Assembly: GCA_039619475.1 (NCBI GenBank)
Contig: CM077115.1
Coordinates: 295,803,756-295,867,755, forward strand
Origin: Icerya purchasi
Lineage: Eukaryota; Arthropoda; Insecta; Hemiptera; Monophlebidae
Direction: 5' to 3'
Length of the DNA: 64,000 nt
Part shown: piece by piece, positions 1 through 11,454 of the stretch
Position numbering within the stretch: the first letter of the stretch is position 1
How the letters are laid out: each line of letters opens with the position of its first letter
Made by a program: the position numbers and the translations under genes
The notes under the pieces: generated by a model
What the model was told of the DNA's origin: nothing
The model's input: only the letters and a program-made list of their open reading frames with translations
Databases searched by the model: none

Positions 1-1264
1 TTTTTTGTTTCAGACTGTACTTAACTATTTTTTTTTAAAATTATTATATTAATAATATGTCAAAAAGAAAGGCAAACTGAGAACAGAAGAAATAAATCTT
101 TAATGCAAATATAGAGTTCACCATGTAGAAAAGAGAGAAAAACGTTTAAACAGATATTTAAATGCGAACGGTGACTCTGGTATATACTATCACGTAACCA
201 GTCAGTGTCTAGTTACGTAATAAATAAAATTCTAAATTTCTTATATCTCTGTCGAAAACTCAAATATGTACTACACTACGAAAAATTCTCAGAATAATCA
301 CAATTTCCCGTTTATTTCCTTTTCCTTCCAAACTATTTACAATTAAATATTATCATTATTATTAATTATATAAATATATATATATAAAAAACAAAAGAGT
401 CGAAAATTTGCAGCTGCGTAGAAAACGAATTACACAATTATTACAAAAATTACACAATTAATATACCAATTTATCTCACACACTTATACAAATACATAAC
501 ATAAAATTATATATACACATAAATTTTTCGCCCGTTTGATTGCACTATTCATATTCCGGATCCCACGCTAACTTTAATTCTGGTCACTACTAGTGTTGGA
601 AATATTCGGGGTAACCTCTGGTATACTGTACTAACGTATCCTTCACTGATTCTTAATTATTGGTTATCGAAATGTTATTTAAAATTGATATAATCTGGAT
701 CACTTCTACCGCTGCAGTATAACAGATCACAAATTTCTCCAAATTTATTTCATAGGAATCATTGATGAATAAGTTGATCAACGTTGTCGACTCAGAAATT
801 GTTGCTGCATTACTAAGTTTATTCGATCCACACAACAAGCGTCGAAATTATTCCTTTTTTGACTCGATGGAATCATTAACCAAATACTAATAACGGATTC
901 TAATGTATACTTTTTTAACGAATTCTTTTGAAAAATAACTTTATTCTAATGAATACATTTTACGAATTCTTTTTAATAATAATAACTAGATTCTAAATCA
1001 AATTTAATTAGCTTATTCTACATATTGCCCTGACTAGCCAGAAATGATCAAAATAGTTAGCCAGAAAAATATTAAAATTATTCATATATTTCGTGTATAC
1101 GAACTTTTATTTTATTATTATTATTATTATTATTATTACAACATCCGAGAATTTTCCCGAACTTCTTGGTCACCTCATCGTTTTTTATAAATTCCGTTAT
1201 ACCCTGTTATGGCTAAAACGCCATAATATGTAGTAAAAATATCTAACAACCGGTATACCTTTAC
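1..1264. other. AT-rich non-coding stretch, no gene seen
   Basis: No ORF with recognisable protein similarity and no convincing RNA gene was found. There are short TTA/TAA-type simple runs, for example an ATT-triplet run near 1110-1138. The small ORF at 653-838 (minus) has no recognisable motif. Confidence 0.6.
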
Positions 1265-1282
1265 ATATATATATATATATAT

Positions 1283-2201
1283 TGTAATGTGTCCATTACA
1301 TGGGTCATATATATTTCTAAAAAATAATAATAAACAAAAATAAATAAAAATAAAAATAATTTGGAATGTGTGGTGGGGGTGCGAGTGTGCGCGTGCCTGG
1401 AACTGTTGTCGGTGGAACCAGCCAATCAGCATCCCGCAGAAAACAAAAAGGATCTACCTGATTCGGCCAAGTCCAGCGGTCACGGTCGAGTAGGCGGACG
1501 AAATATTGGAAAATCCGGATGGAAGATTTTAGCGAGAAGGACAGTGGCAGCCTTATAGAGTCAGTTGCAGTTTTATCTTCAGTCAAGTCAGTCAGTGGCT
1601 GTTTATAGTGAGTCAAGTTCCGTTTTACCTGTAGAGGAGGCTCCGGTTTTTATGTTTTTTATAGAAGAATTCCGTTTTTCTCGTGGAAAAGTTGTCGTCT
1701 TTTTACTAGGTACGACATTCGTTCAAGTTACCGGTAAATATCGAAGTGACGCGAGTAGTGTTTTTTGCTGTTCGGTAAAGTTTGATTGTGATTTGCAACT
1801 GGTCCTTAACGAAAATGTTCGATAAATCTTCGTAGACCGATTCCGATTTCTGCAACCCAACCGACCGCCGAATCGCCACCAATAGATCCCGGATCACCGA
1901 CAACAGTGATACGTATCATTTATATTCTCTTTACATGTATATTGTTGTGTATTTTGTAATCGCGCTATTTCCGAATTGAATATTGTTTTTAGCGGTCAAC
2001 CGGTCCCGAAAGATGATAGGTGTGAGTTTGCTTAATATATTTTTCAGTAATTTCAATTAAATAGTTTTCCGTTCATAATTATAAAAAGAAAAAATAAAAC
2101 ATTCTCTGATAAAATTAAATAAAATCTAAACAAATCAAATCCACGAACGTAAAACCTCGTGGTTAGCATCCCTGAGGACCAAGCTAACGTCTAGAACCGT
2201 T

Positions 2202-2204
<3 letters not shown>
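1283..2204 (+). mobile_element. Solo-LTR-like repeat, family P, copy 1
   Basis: This roughly 920-bp repeat starts TGTAATGTGTCCATTACA and ends CCGTTACA, so it has the TG...CA ends of an LTR. Its first 18 bases are nearly palindromic. A diverged copy lies in the opposite orientation at 6777-7844. The two share the block around 1365-1480, the GGATCACC..ACAACAGTGATA core near 1890-1912 and the segment at about 1995-2015. Both flanks are (AT)n, so a target duplication cannot be separated from the microsatellite. No protein-coding interior or partner LTR in the same orientation was seen, which suggests a solo LTR. The small ORFs at 1361-1825 are not convincing genes. A non-LTR terminal-repeat element is the main alternative. 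Confidence 0.65.

Positions 2205-2239
<35 letters not shown>
2205..2239. repeat. (AT)n microsatellite flanking LTR-like copy 1
   Basis: An almost pure AT dinucleotide run directly abuts the TTACA end of the LTR-like repeat. A similar run precedes its start at about 1265-1282, which suggests insertion into a microsatellite. Confidence 0.85.
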
Positions 2240-2242
<3 letters not shown>

Positions 2243-3998
2243 TTTAAAAAAAGAATAATATGCTACATAAAGAAAATAAATAAAATTACAGGTAAAATAA
2301 GGTTAACAAAAAAAAAAAAAAAAAAAAAACGAGATAAAAGTGTAAAATACAAAATAATAAAAAAACTACAACGTATAATTAAGAATCCGTTGATTCATCA
2401 TACAGGATACTTAAATGGTTTACACCGTATTAATGCTGGAGAAATGTTTCACAAAGTTTACTTCTTCTTTGTCTGTATAATTTTTATGTACACTTTCGTT
2501 AAATTCAAGTTGTGATTCACGAATTTTTTTGAATAAACGGATGCGTAGCTCTACATTGAGCGAAGAACTTGACTGCACAAGTATACTCGACAAAAGAAGG
2601 GCTGCTGCTAGTGAGTCAACTGTAAGATGTTACCAAATAGATGGCGGAGCATCGAACGATTTTGCATAATATCCAAGAAGTTTTTGATGTTAGGCTCAAA
2701 ACCTATATATACGAGTATATCCGTATACCATAACTCTTATAGATTATACGTTCGTTTACAGTGGAGATGTTATTTCTTTTCATAGAAATAGAATAAAGCG
2801 ATACACCTTATTTTTAATAAAATTAATATGTTTCATATCTTAATTTACTAACCATAATATTGAAGTGATATTTTTAAATAATATAATATTAAACGTTCTT
2901 TGTTTGTTCTAATTTATTCTCCGCTTATTCTATGTCGGACTGCACTAAAAAGCAAAAACGCACATTTCAACCATTTACCACCGCAATTCTCTCAGTGAGA
3001 TAGTACGAAATAAAGTAATATTATACGAATTTTTAACATTTCAATATTACTGCTTTAAAATCAATTATAGAAAAAAGGGGTTTTATTTTTTTTTTTGACT
3101 TTTTGAAAGTATTTTTGAATTATTTAATAATCGAAAATAATTCGGTCATTTAATGACTTGTGTAATGACGGAGAGAAAAAGTTTTTCTTTTCTTTTTTCT
3201 TCATATTATCGATTATTTGAAAATGCCGTTACCTCTCGATACGTACAAAAACGTCCGTCTTTCTCTCTTATTCATTAAGTATACTTTCTATGCGAACGAG
3301 ATTTTTTGACAAAATATTTCTCTTTGTCTCTCTGCAGGAACTTATTTATAAATAAATGATCGCAATGGATATGTGCCAGGCTAACGATTTTTTCCTACAT
3401 ATTTGGCAAACTTATAAAAAACGGAAGTTATGCACGTACGTACATACTACATACACATAGAGTAAGGGTACACACATATTTTTGTCGCAGAATATAGGTA
3501 TTATAATAATAACCGAGCAGTCTGTATCCGCGACTTATTTTTAAAAATGCGCTGACAATTGGCAGTATACAGTTGCACATATGACACGAGTAGCGTCCTA
3601 TATAATAAAAAATAACATGTTTCTGATTTATACTTGCGTCACCATTGATGCGGGACCGCTATACCGCAATACTACAATATGTTCAGTTATTAATTTTTTA
3701 TTTCGCAAAAACAAACCAAATTTAATGGCGGAAATTCTTTTTTATACCGACATATGCGTAACACATGTGTAAAATAATAATTGTTATTATTATTGTCATA
3801 CGTCGTTCACGATCGGATTATACGTAATTTTCATTCTGGGTAACTAATCGAATAAAACTAAAAAGCAAATCTTTTTTATTATTCGAAAAAATATGTGAAA
3901 TCGCGCATTAATAAAAATCGAATTACTAAAATGTAGTTGGTAAATTCTACGAAAATAACATGTCAGAAAACGGAAAATAATTTAAAATGTTAACTCAC
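2240..3998. other. AT-rich non-coding stretch
   Basis: It contains a poly-A run near 2310-2329 and short ORFs without recognisable domains, such as 3581-3772. No LINE, transposase or RNA motif was recognised. Confidence 0.5.
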
Positions 3999-4050
3999 CA
4001 ATATTACGATAAATAAGTTTAATGGCAAACGAAATTATTACTGCTGGCAT
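3999..4050 (-). CDS. Candidate short first coding exon (speculative)
   Basis: On the minus strand an ATG at 4050 in the context GGGATGCC opens a 17-codon stretch reading MPAVIISFAIKLIYRNI. It runs into a consensus donor, TG|GTGAGTTA, with the intron starting at 3998. The upstream region 4051-4400 is less AT-rich and contains TCAGT-type initiator-like words. I do not recognise the peptide and found no following exon at lower coordinates. A chance ATG plus a chance donor is quite possible. Confidence 0.22.
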
Positions 4051-4601
4051 CCCGACTTCCTCCCGTGTTCCGCTTTATCCTCAATTATTCCAAGAAAGAA
4101 AAAACAACACCATCTAGTTTTCTTCAATTCTGAACGTACACAACACTGTCGCTGCTTCTCGACAAACATGTTTCTTTTACACACTCTCATCTTCATCTAT
4201 CAATAACCGCCTCCTCTGTCAGTATCTGTCATCTTTAGTATTTCTCAAACTGTGCTTGATGTTGTTCACCATTCTCTCTCACAGCTTAAACATATACACT
4301 ATCTCTTCTCAGTATATATTTTACCCACCTTCTTTCGTACCTTTCGCACTGTTTATAATTCCACCTAACGTCTCGGAACTTTGAACTTTATTTACTTGAT
4401 TTTCGGGAGAAATTTTAGTCCGAGGACGATCTTGTACGACTTTTTCAACTCCACACGTTCTGATAGAATTCAACAAAAATCATTCCCAGCTAGATCGCAG
4501 CATGGCAGTCAGTGAATAATTAAACGAATATTCTCGTCGTACGTTTCAGTCTTTTCGATTTAGTCTGATGGTCAGACTGTTTTGTTTTTTCGTTTGTTTT
4601 T

Positions 4602-4773
4602 TTGTTTTTTTTTTTTTTGTTTTTGGGCGCACCAACTATGGAGACACATTAACCTAACGTAAGTGAGATTTTTGTTTTTTTAGAAGTCTCAATGTGCAGC
4701 AGTCGGATTCGAACCAGGTCCTATTGCAATGAAACACTATTGACTAACCAACTACGCCACGGTAGCTGGCTTA
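4602..4773 (-). mobile_element. tRNA-derived SINE, family A, copy 1
   Basis: Read on the minus strand, a tRNA-like head (GTGGCGTAGTTGGTTAG, box A, 4744-4760) is followed by a perfect box B, GGTTCGAATCC (4705-4715). A short unrelated body and an A-rich 3' tail follow, seen as the T-rich run at about 4602-4620 on the plus strand. Related copies lie at 12880-12994 and, partly, at 9458-9490. No intact cloverleaf with an acceptor stem is evident, so this is a SINE and not a tRNA gene. Confidence 0.8.
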
Positions 4774-5044
4774 ACTTGTATGTTTTATTGCACACTTCCC
4801 ATCGACCACCATAGCAATGCTTAAGTAGTGTTACAATTTGCTCACAACTTGAAATGTTACTGTTTCGTTTGTATCCGTAGCAGGGATGCCACCGCGGACT
4901 ACACGGCCCCACGGAACACCATTACTAGTTGATATAAAGATAATTCTCATCTATATTAATTAATATTATTGTGATTTTATTAACTCGATTGTCAGGTTTT
5001 TGAAGAATATATATTCAATAATTCCCCCCTTCAACGATATTTCT

Positions 5045-5175
5045 TGACCAGTCGACGACCACTACAAAGACGACAATAATAAACAAATACTACATACAAG
5101 TATTACAACGGTTAATGAATTCGATAATTGGTAAACATTATGAACTATACTCATTCATGATCACTAACAAAATAG
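5045..5175 (+). pseudogene. Jockey-like LINE ORF2 endonuclease, 5' piece
   Basis: The frame ending ..HYELYSFMITNKI (about 5135-5175) is the start of the apurinic-type endonuclease domain of a Jockey-clade LINE. In that family a segment like NANGL..H..EL..F...N.IDI..ISE begins the domain. The reading frame stops at the MITE at 5176 and resumes exactly after it at 5826. Upstream the same frame stays open to about 5045, but I cannot assign that part to ORF1 or ORF2. The LINE is dead. Confidence 0.6.
5169..5175. repeat. 7-bp target site duplication (left)
   Basis: AAAATAG immediately left of the MITE is repeated exactly at 5826-5832 on its right. Confidence 0.8.
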
Positions 5176-5825
5176 CAGTGGCGGCGGGTCCAGAAGGACA
5201 TTTTGAGGTACGAAATTATATAATTACGTAAAATCTTCTACGGTAGGCAGTAGATTTGAAAAATACCCTCCTTGTTTCATAAAAAAAATCAAATAGCGAC
5301 CTCTATAGAAATTCATAAAAATGTTTTAAAAATACGTAATTATTACAATTTTTAATTTAACTTCTGTCTTATATTTAAGGATAACAAATAAAACGAAATT
5401 ATAAAATTCTACCTAAAATGGTAGTTTAGAAATAGGAAGATAGTATTTTTATTAGACCTTACTTCTTTTTTATTTTTGAAAAATAATCCGATCCGAATTC
5501 TTTGTCCCCGTGAGAAAGTTTAAATATATATATTTCTCATTGAACTATTTTTAATTAAAATTACAAAATAAAATTTAAAAATCAATAAAAAAGTCAAAAG
5601 ATCGATGATAATTACATTTAAAATAGAATAAAAAAGGAACATTAATAGTTTCACAAGAAAATAATATTAAATATTAATTATTAAAATCCGTAGGTAAAAT
5701 TCATACAAATTGTTTATAGCATAAATTAAGTTTCTCTGATATAACAAATTTTTTCATAGAGGCTTTGATATTTTTTTTTTTGAGGAGAATGTCCCATATC
5801 CCCTCCCCCCGTGGATCCGCCGCTG
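5176..5825. mobile_element. 650-bp MITE (CAGTGGCGG family), copy 1
   Basis: The element starts CAGTGGCGGCGGGTCCAG and ends GTGGATCCGCCGCTG, which are inverted terminal repeats. It is flanked by the direct repeat AAAATAG. It has no coding capacity and a very AT-rich interior. It inserted inside a Jockey-like endonuclease: removing it and one AAAATAG copy restores an open frame through ..NKIDIVALSE.. A related copy, lacking the right end, lies at 39219-39808. CAGTGGCG ends resemble hAT-type MITEs, but hAT usually gives 8-bp duplications and only 7 bp are exact here. Confidence 0.82.
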
Positions 5826-6722
5826 AAAATAGACATAGTGGCTCTATCAGAAATTAGATTGGACAGCGGGTGCACAGTAATAAACTTCCCGGGCTATTCA
5901 ACCTACAGGTGCGATGTATCTCGTCGTAGCAGCGGAGGCGTTGCCTCATTAGTTGATTAACAAATTAAACACATTCTGTTCTTCCACAGCCGCGTTTGCA
6001 GTGTGTTCAAGCTGTTGGTATTTCGATATGTAATATCAGTTCGCCCTATCCTCTAGTCAGCCAAATATAATTGACGACATTCTGATATACGCAATATATA
6101 AACCTCCGAATAATAACAGAGGCTTCTCAAATGATGTCACATCTCTTACGAGTAATAGTGGGAAAGTTACCTTGCCAGGAGATTTTAACGCAAAAAATAA
6201 AGTTTGGAATTGCTTCAGTAATAATAATGCTAACAGTACACACTTCATAAGCTATCAACATAAAATAATTTTCGCATTTTAGCTCCCCGCGAACCTACTT
6301 ATTTTCCTACGATCATCTCAGGCAACAAACATAGAGTGTAATCAATCTTGTAGTAGTCAAGAATGCCGTACATTACTTCTCCCATTTCCACTAATCAATT
6401 ATCTTCTGACCACAATCGGATGTTTTGTTCTCTTTTAATTAATGACGGCATACTTTCAAACTTAACATAACTACAAACAAGACAAAAAGGATTTCTTTCA
6501 ACATCAACTATCGGCAAACTTAGATTCAAATATCACAACGCTAAACAGCACTTCAGAAATAGATGTCCGATTAGTTAATGTAACTGAAATAATCAATAAT
6601 GCTATCAAATTGGCAATCCCTATACAGAAATGTACTTCCTTTCCGCTACATTCTGTGCCATCCGTACATTACTCACATCATAAAAATAAAGAATTATATC
6701 AGAAGACAATATATTTTACATC
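5826..6722 (+). pseudogene. Jockey-like LINE ORF2 endonuclease, main piece
   Basis: Endonuclease motifs appear in order. ALSEIRLDSG with GYSTYRCD and GGVA lies at about 5840-5955. YKPPNN lies near 6100. GDFNAKNKVWNC lies at 6178-6213. SSDHN, the terminal His-containing motif, lies at 6402-6416. A linker with AIKLAIP lies at about 6604-6624. This order is typical of the Jockey/R1 group of LINE ORF2 endonucleases, which nick target DNA for target-primed reverse transcription. Several frameshifts and stops break the frame (around 5960-6060 and 6265-6300). The element ends before any reverse transcriptase, at the (TA)n run and the LTR-like repeat that follow. Confidence 0.72.
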
Positions 6723-6734
6723 GTTTCAGTATAC

Positions 6735-6735
<1 letters not shown>

Positions 6736-6766
<31 letters not shown>
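6736..6766. repeat. (TA)n microsatellite
   Basis: A pure TA run lies just left of the LTR-like repeat that starts at 6777; a TG-rich decay zone lies between them. Confidence 0.9.
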
Positions 6767-6770
<4 letters not shown>

Positions 6771-6776
6771 ATGTGT

Positions 6777-7844
6777 TGTAACGGTACTCGCCGTTCGCTT
6801 GATTATTTTCACAGGGATGCCAACCACGGGGTTTTATCCTCGTGGATTTTATTTATTTATATTTTATTTTTTAGTTTTATCGATTATGGTTATTATCAAA
6901 TTATGCGGTTAAATTTTAAACAATATATTTTATAATTCCGTACACCTATCTTTCGGTACCGGTCGACCGCTGAAAAAAACACAATAATTAACTACGAAAA
7001 TAACAACAAAATATTGTACAAAATTAATTAACGTTAATAACAACAAAATTCTACGTAACACTGTTGTCGGCGGTGATCCGGGATCCGTAGGTTGGCGGTT
7101 CGTAGATCGGTCGGTACGGAGAAATCGGAGTCGATGTTATTCAGTTTTACTATTTTCGATATTAGTTATACAAATCAATAAAAAATTAAATGTAATACAA
7201 AACGCTACGTATCAGGTGATCCTGGATCCGTAAGAGAACTTGTAGCCGATATTGGCTAAATCTATGAACGTTCGATCGCTTTCGATATTTTTTCACTATC
7301 GTCGCGACGATCGAAATTATATTCTTTGAACAAAAAACCACCACTATTTTCTTAACTGTTAATAAACGCGAAACTTCCGTTAAAACGATTAACTCCTCCG
7401 CGAAGGTAGCAAAAACTTCTTTACCGATCACAGGTAAAAAATGGAAACTGTTCAACTGGACCAAAAACACAACTCAAAGCGAGGTAAAATTCGGAGATTG
7501 ATTTCACGGTAAAAAACAAACTAACTGTCTCGTAAAAAAAAACAACCCACCGCCCAGTGAAACAGTGACTGCCTGTTTTCAAAAACCTTCTTTTTCGGTC
7601 ACTCTAAATTTCTCTCCGCCTTTTCGCCGTGACCACTGGACTCGGCCGAATCAGGTAGATCCTTAGGGTTTTACTGGCCGGTGATTGGCCACCCCAGCCG
7701 ACAACAGTTCCAGGCACGCGCATACTCGCACTCGCACTTGCACCACCACATTCCAAATTATTTTTATTATTATTATTATTTTATATTATTTTTTATTTTA
7801 TTTTCTAAAATTTTATACGCATCCCCTGTACTGGACACATTACA
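6777..7844 (-). mobile_element. Solo-LTR-like repeat, family P, copy 2
   Basis: On the plus strand it runs from TGTAACGG to GGACACATTACA, the reverse complement of the 1283-2204 repeat. Shared landmarks in reverse order are the AACCACGG..CTCGTGG segment near 6820-6845, the CGGTCGACCGCTG segment near 6960, the ACACTGTTGTCGG..GGTGATCC core near 7058-7080, and the CAGGCACGCG..CACCACATTCCAAATTATT block at 7710-7762. It is roughly 1.07 kb, with TG..CA ends and an AT-rich flank on each side. It contains only spurious ORFs. Confidence 0.65.
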
Positions 7845-7865
7845 ATATATATATTGAGAGCTCCG

Positions 7866-8016
7866 CCCCGGAGACCTTCGTTTCGTCGGGTATTCAACCG
7901 CAGCGTTTATAAAGCCAAAAATACCGTAAAATGTTGATGCGACGAAAAAACTCGTCATATTTGCTCGCGTCTTTAACCCCAGCGTTTTAAAAAACAAAAA
8001 TACTGTGAAGGGTGGA
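7866..8016. repeat. Two diverged tandem units of about 70-80 bp
   Basis: CAACCGCAGCGTTTATAAAG..AAAATACCGT (about 7897-7930) recurs as TAACCCCAGCGTTTTAAAA..AAAATACTGT (about 7974-8006). Both are followed by a similar GTTGATG/GGTGGACG stretch. The origin is unknown. Confidence 0.5.
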
Positions 8017-9457
8017 CGATAATTTCTTGCTCAATGAATACGCACGTAATAAATACACGAATTAACAAACCATTAATATATAATAATAATAAAAAAAAAA
8101 TCCATTATAATAACTAACCTAAAATAGAGGTGCTTGTAAAAGCTGTGAGAGCTTTTAAGCAAAACATTGGAAGTTCGTTATAGAAGGGATTTACGTAAAA
8201 GAAAACATAGATGCGATGATTTTGTTTATTTTAAAATAAACGTCTTTCTTCTACGGTAAAATTTATTCGGAGAACTAACTTTCAACTGTAATTACATTTT
8301 ACTGATTGGTTTTGTCTCAATCAAATTCTCGCGAGAGATACGAAATCATGCAATTTTGATAAATATTAAGTGTTCGGCATGAAAAGTAAAAACTTACAGA
8401 TGCTCTGAAAGATGGTCAAAGCTTTTTTAACTTTATATATTACAAATTCGAGCAATATTTTTTGCAAGTAGGACATGGCAGTTTTTCCTAGTCGAGTTCA
8501 TCGCTTTCTATTACATTCGGCTGCACAGAAGGTTTCGGAGATAGTAGCACTACGAATAAAGGAATTTTTCTCATGTAACTGATTTTAGAATTTCGCCACG
8601 ACGAAACCAACTCGACCGTCTCTTACTACTATTTTAACAGGTTCTGAAGAAAGCGGGACAGTGCCCTTCCATCTGTAATTAACAGAATTCTATTTTTTCC
8701 CCGCCTAACAAACGGAATTAATTAATAGCGCTCGAAAGACAAAATTTAATTTGCCAATTACTCGAGACAATGATTCTCCGTTATTAAATATGCAAGTGTA
8801 ACGACGCACGTTCATTAATACTAATTATATTGTTTTATTTGTAGGAGCGACTTTAATTACTCTAAAGTAATATTTCGGTGCAAAAACCCAGCTGCCTTTT
8901 AAGAGAGCTATACCGATCATCGAGACAACGTATAGAGGCGCACAGCATTAATGAACTACTCTTATTGATGTTTAAACTAATTTCAGCGCTTCGGCATAAA
9001 TAAAAAAAAAAAAAAAAATAGGCAAAGACCGAAAGCACGTACAATTGCAAAATTTTGGGCGCCTATGTTTAATTACAGTTAGTAACTCTGCTAACAATTC
9101 AGTCATGTTGCGGAAACAAGAGAATTTCATGTTCGTTTTGTTATTTTTAATACCGAGCACTTCTTAAACAGAAATATAGTCTAGCTAATATCTCGTTAGA
9201 ATTCAGCTATCTACAACTGAAAGTGTAACAATTTGGGCAAAAAAAAATCGGTCGAGGATAAGTTTGATTCACCATTTTAAGCCTGCAGAATGATCGTACT
9301 ATTCGCTTTTTACGAATTTTTAAAAATAACAGACAACTTACTCTTGAACCACGGACTTTTCTCGTTCATCAAAAACCTTTTCGAGATTTTTATCTTTTTA
9401 TTTGAGTTTATCAACTATTAATATTAACCCGGGGTACAAATGATAATAATTTTCTGT
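8017..9457. other. Non-coding stretch, nothing recognised
   Basis: Only short ORFs without domain similarity occur here, for example at 8862-9160 on the minus strand. A 17-A run lies near 9003-9020. Confidence 0.5.
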
Positions 9458-9490
9458 ATATTCAATGTGCAGCAACGAGATTTGAACCGA
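9458..9490 (-). mobile_element. Decayed fragment of SINE family A
   Basis: TTCAATGTGCAGCAACGAG followed by ATTTGAACCGAG matches the body and box B side of the SINE at 4690-4716 (TCTCAATGTGCAGCAGTCG, GGATTCGAACCAGG). The tRNA head and tail are not evident. Confidence 0.4.
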
Positions 9491-9976
9491 GTTTCACTCA
9501 AACGGAACCCCCCTTTTGCGAGACTACAACTTATTTAAAAAAAAAAAAAAAAAAACTAACCACACTGTATGGTAATGTTACAAATTGTATTAATCTCGTT
9601 ATTTTATATTTTTTAAAAACTGACACCATTACAACGACAATTTCGTTCTACTAATCACGGTCAATAAAATATTTAATTTCGATCGATAACATTTTCTTCG
9701 TTTAAAATAACAATACACAACTTTCTTTCAATTATAACACACATTAGCTGTCTCCTGAAAATAATAAACCATTTTATAATTTTTCTTGTGCCTAAAGCGT
9801 AAGGAAGCAGATAAAAGTGTGGCCGAATAAATTACCACGTTACCCAAAATATCTAGCTTATTAATTCCTGATGGCCCCCCGCGCCAGTTAAGCGATCGTA
9901 ACAAATACTAGTGTAATTTTTATTTATGCATTTATTTCGACCCCGCAATAAATCATTTCCACAATATATTACATAT

Positions 9977-11454
9977 TGTAATGTGTACATTACATTACAT
10001 TGAATTATAAAAAATACGAAGAAAAAAATTAAATAAAATTATAACATAATGGGAAAGTGGGTGTGTGAATTTGACGGTCCAATGTCGACCGTTACTATTG
10101 ATGGATACGTGCGGCGATCGGTCCACGATTAGTATATCAACAAGTACGGGAGGGCAGAGAGATTTGTTAAAGAAAGAAGCATCATTACAGAGACAGTCGA
10201 CTAAGGCAATAATTAAAAGGTATAATGTAAAGGTCTTGTAAGTACCGTAAACATCCGAACCGCATAACAAAATGTTGCTAAGGCGACAAACAGGGTTTTG
10301 TAAAAAAAAAAAAAAAAAAAAAATAGTTGACTATAAAGAACTATAAATCTAACGGTCGAAAAATAGCAAACGTGAGTTAGCGTGAATAAATGTAAAAATC
10401 GTACGAAACGATACAAAGGCAAGGGGTAAACCGCTGCAGTAAATTTTGTACACTGCTTCCGGGAATTCCTCTGGACTTGTTCTGGAATTCCTATGGAACT
10501 TCTATGGAATTCCTCGAAATTCCTATAAAGTGTACACCAAAACTTCCTCAACGATTTACCCCTTGTACAGAGATCAATAATACGAAAAACTATCCTGCAG
10601 TATTTGTAAAGCGTACAAGTGGAAACAATAAACTCGGAACAAATTGAGCATGTTTGTGAGTCGCTGGAATAGGAAAAAGCAAAGTTCAAACTATAAAGAT
10701 ACAAAAATAAGCATCACGTAGCCGAATCGAAATAAAAGGCATCAACAAAGTGTGTGAGCTGATAGAAACAAACAGAAAATGTTACAAATTCAATATTAAA
10801 TAATGGATTATTAAGAATAGGAAAAATAAAATTAATACGGTCTCAGAGAGGAGAATGGTAATGTGCTGAGAAATCCTATTGTCGATCAAGGGTGTGAATA
10901 GTCCAGCAAGGACCACCCCACATGGCGAAGCGTGTATCTTCGGTGATCGATTCCGATAGATTTCCGATTAAGATCTTTTCGGGGAGTTAATTTTGGTCTG
11001 CATGTTTCTTCGGTTGAAGAATCGAGTTTCCTCCTCTCGAAAAAGAAATGCATTGATTACATCTGTATCTAGTTCGGGGCTAGTCGGTTGTTTATTTTAT
11101 TATCGAAAAGTTGTTGCAACATAAGTGAAAGTTAATTTTAAATTATCGATATCGGAATCTCAACAGTCAGGCCAACGAAACAGCGATTAAGCAGATAGCC
11201 GGATCACCATCGACAGCAGTGATAGGCACAATATTATTTAATTAATTATGTTTCATTGTACATATTTACGTCGCTTATTAGTCTAATAATTGTGTTTTCA
11301 TCGCTCGGCCGTCATAGAAAAATTGGTATATATCACCAAAAATATATACAATTAAATACTTGCCGAGAATTTAATAATTAAAAATAATAATAGTAACAAA
11401 TAAATAAATCTATGATAATCGAAACTTAGCATCGCAAAAAGATAAACCGCTTCA
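9977..11454 (+). mobile_element. LTR-like repeat, family P, diverged long copy 3
   Basis: It starts TGTAATGTGTACATTACA, the same near-palindromic start as copies 1 and 2, and appears to end AACCGCTTCA at 11454. A GCCGGATCACCATCGACAGC..AGTGATAG core at about 11199-11230 matches the core of copies 1 and 2. ATAT abuts both ends. It is longer than the other copies (about 1.48 kb) and strongly diverged, so the right boundary is tentative. The ORF at 10213-10704 (minus) lies inside and has no domain. Confidence 0.5.
10455..10530. repeat. Degenerate GGAATTCCT tandem repeat
   Basis: Five GAATTCC/AAATTCC-type words, spaced about 10-20 bp, lie within about 75 bp of the third LTR-like copy. Confidence 0.5.

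Noticed and set aside
4705..4760. Possible tRNA gene with perfect box B
   Set aside because: No acceptor stem or complete cloverleaf, A-rich tail present, and sibling copies exist; a SINE explains it better.
10213..10704. 163-codon minus-strand ORF
   Set aside because: It lies in a non-coding LTR-like repeat, includes a phenylalanine run from an A homopolymer, and shows no domain.
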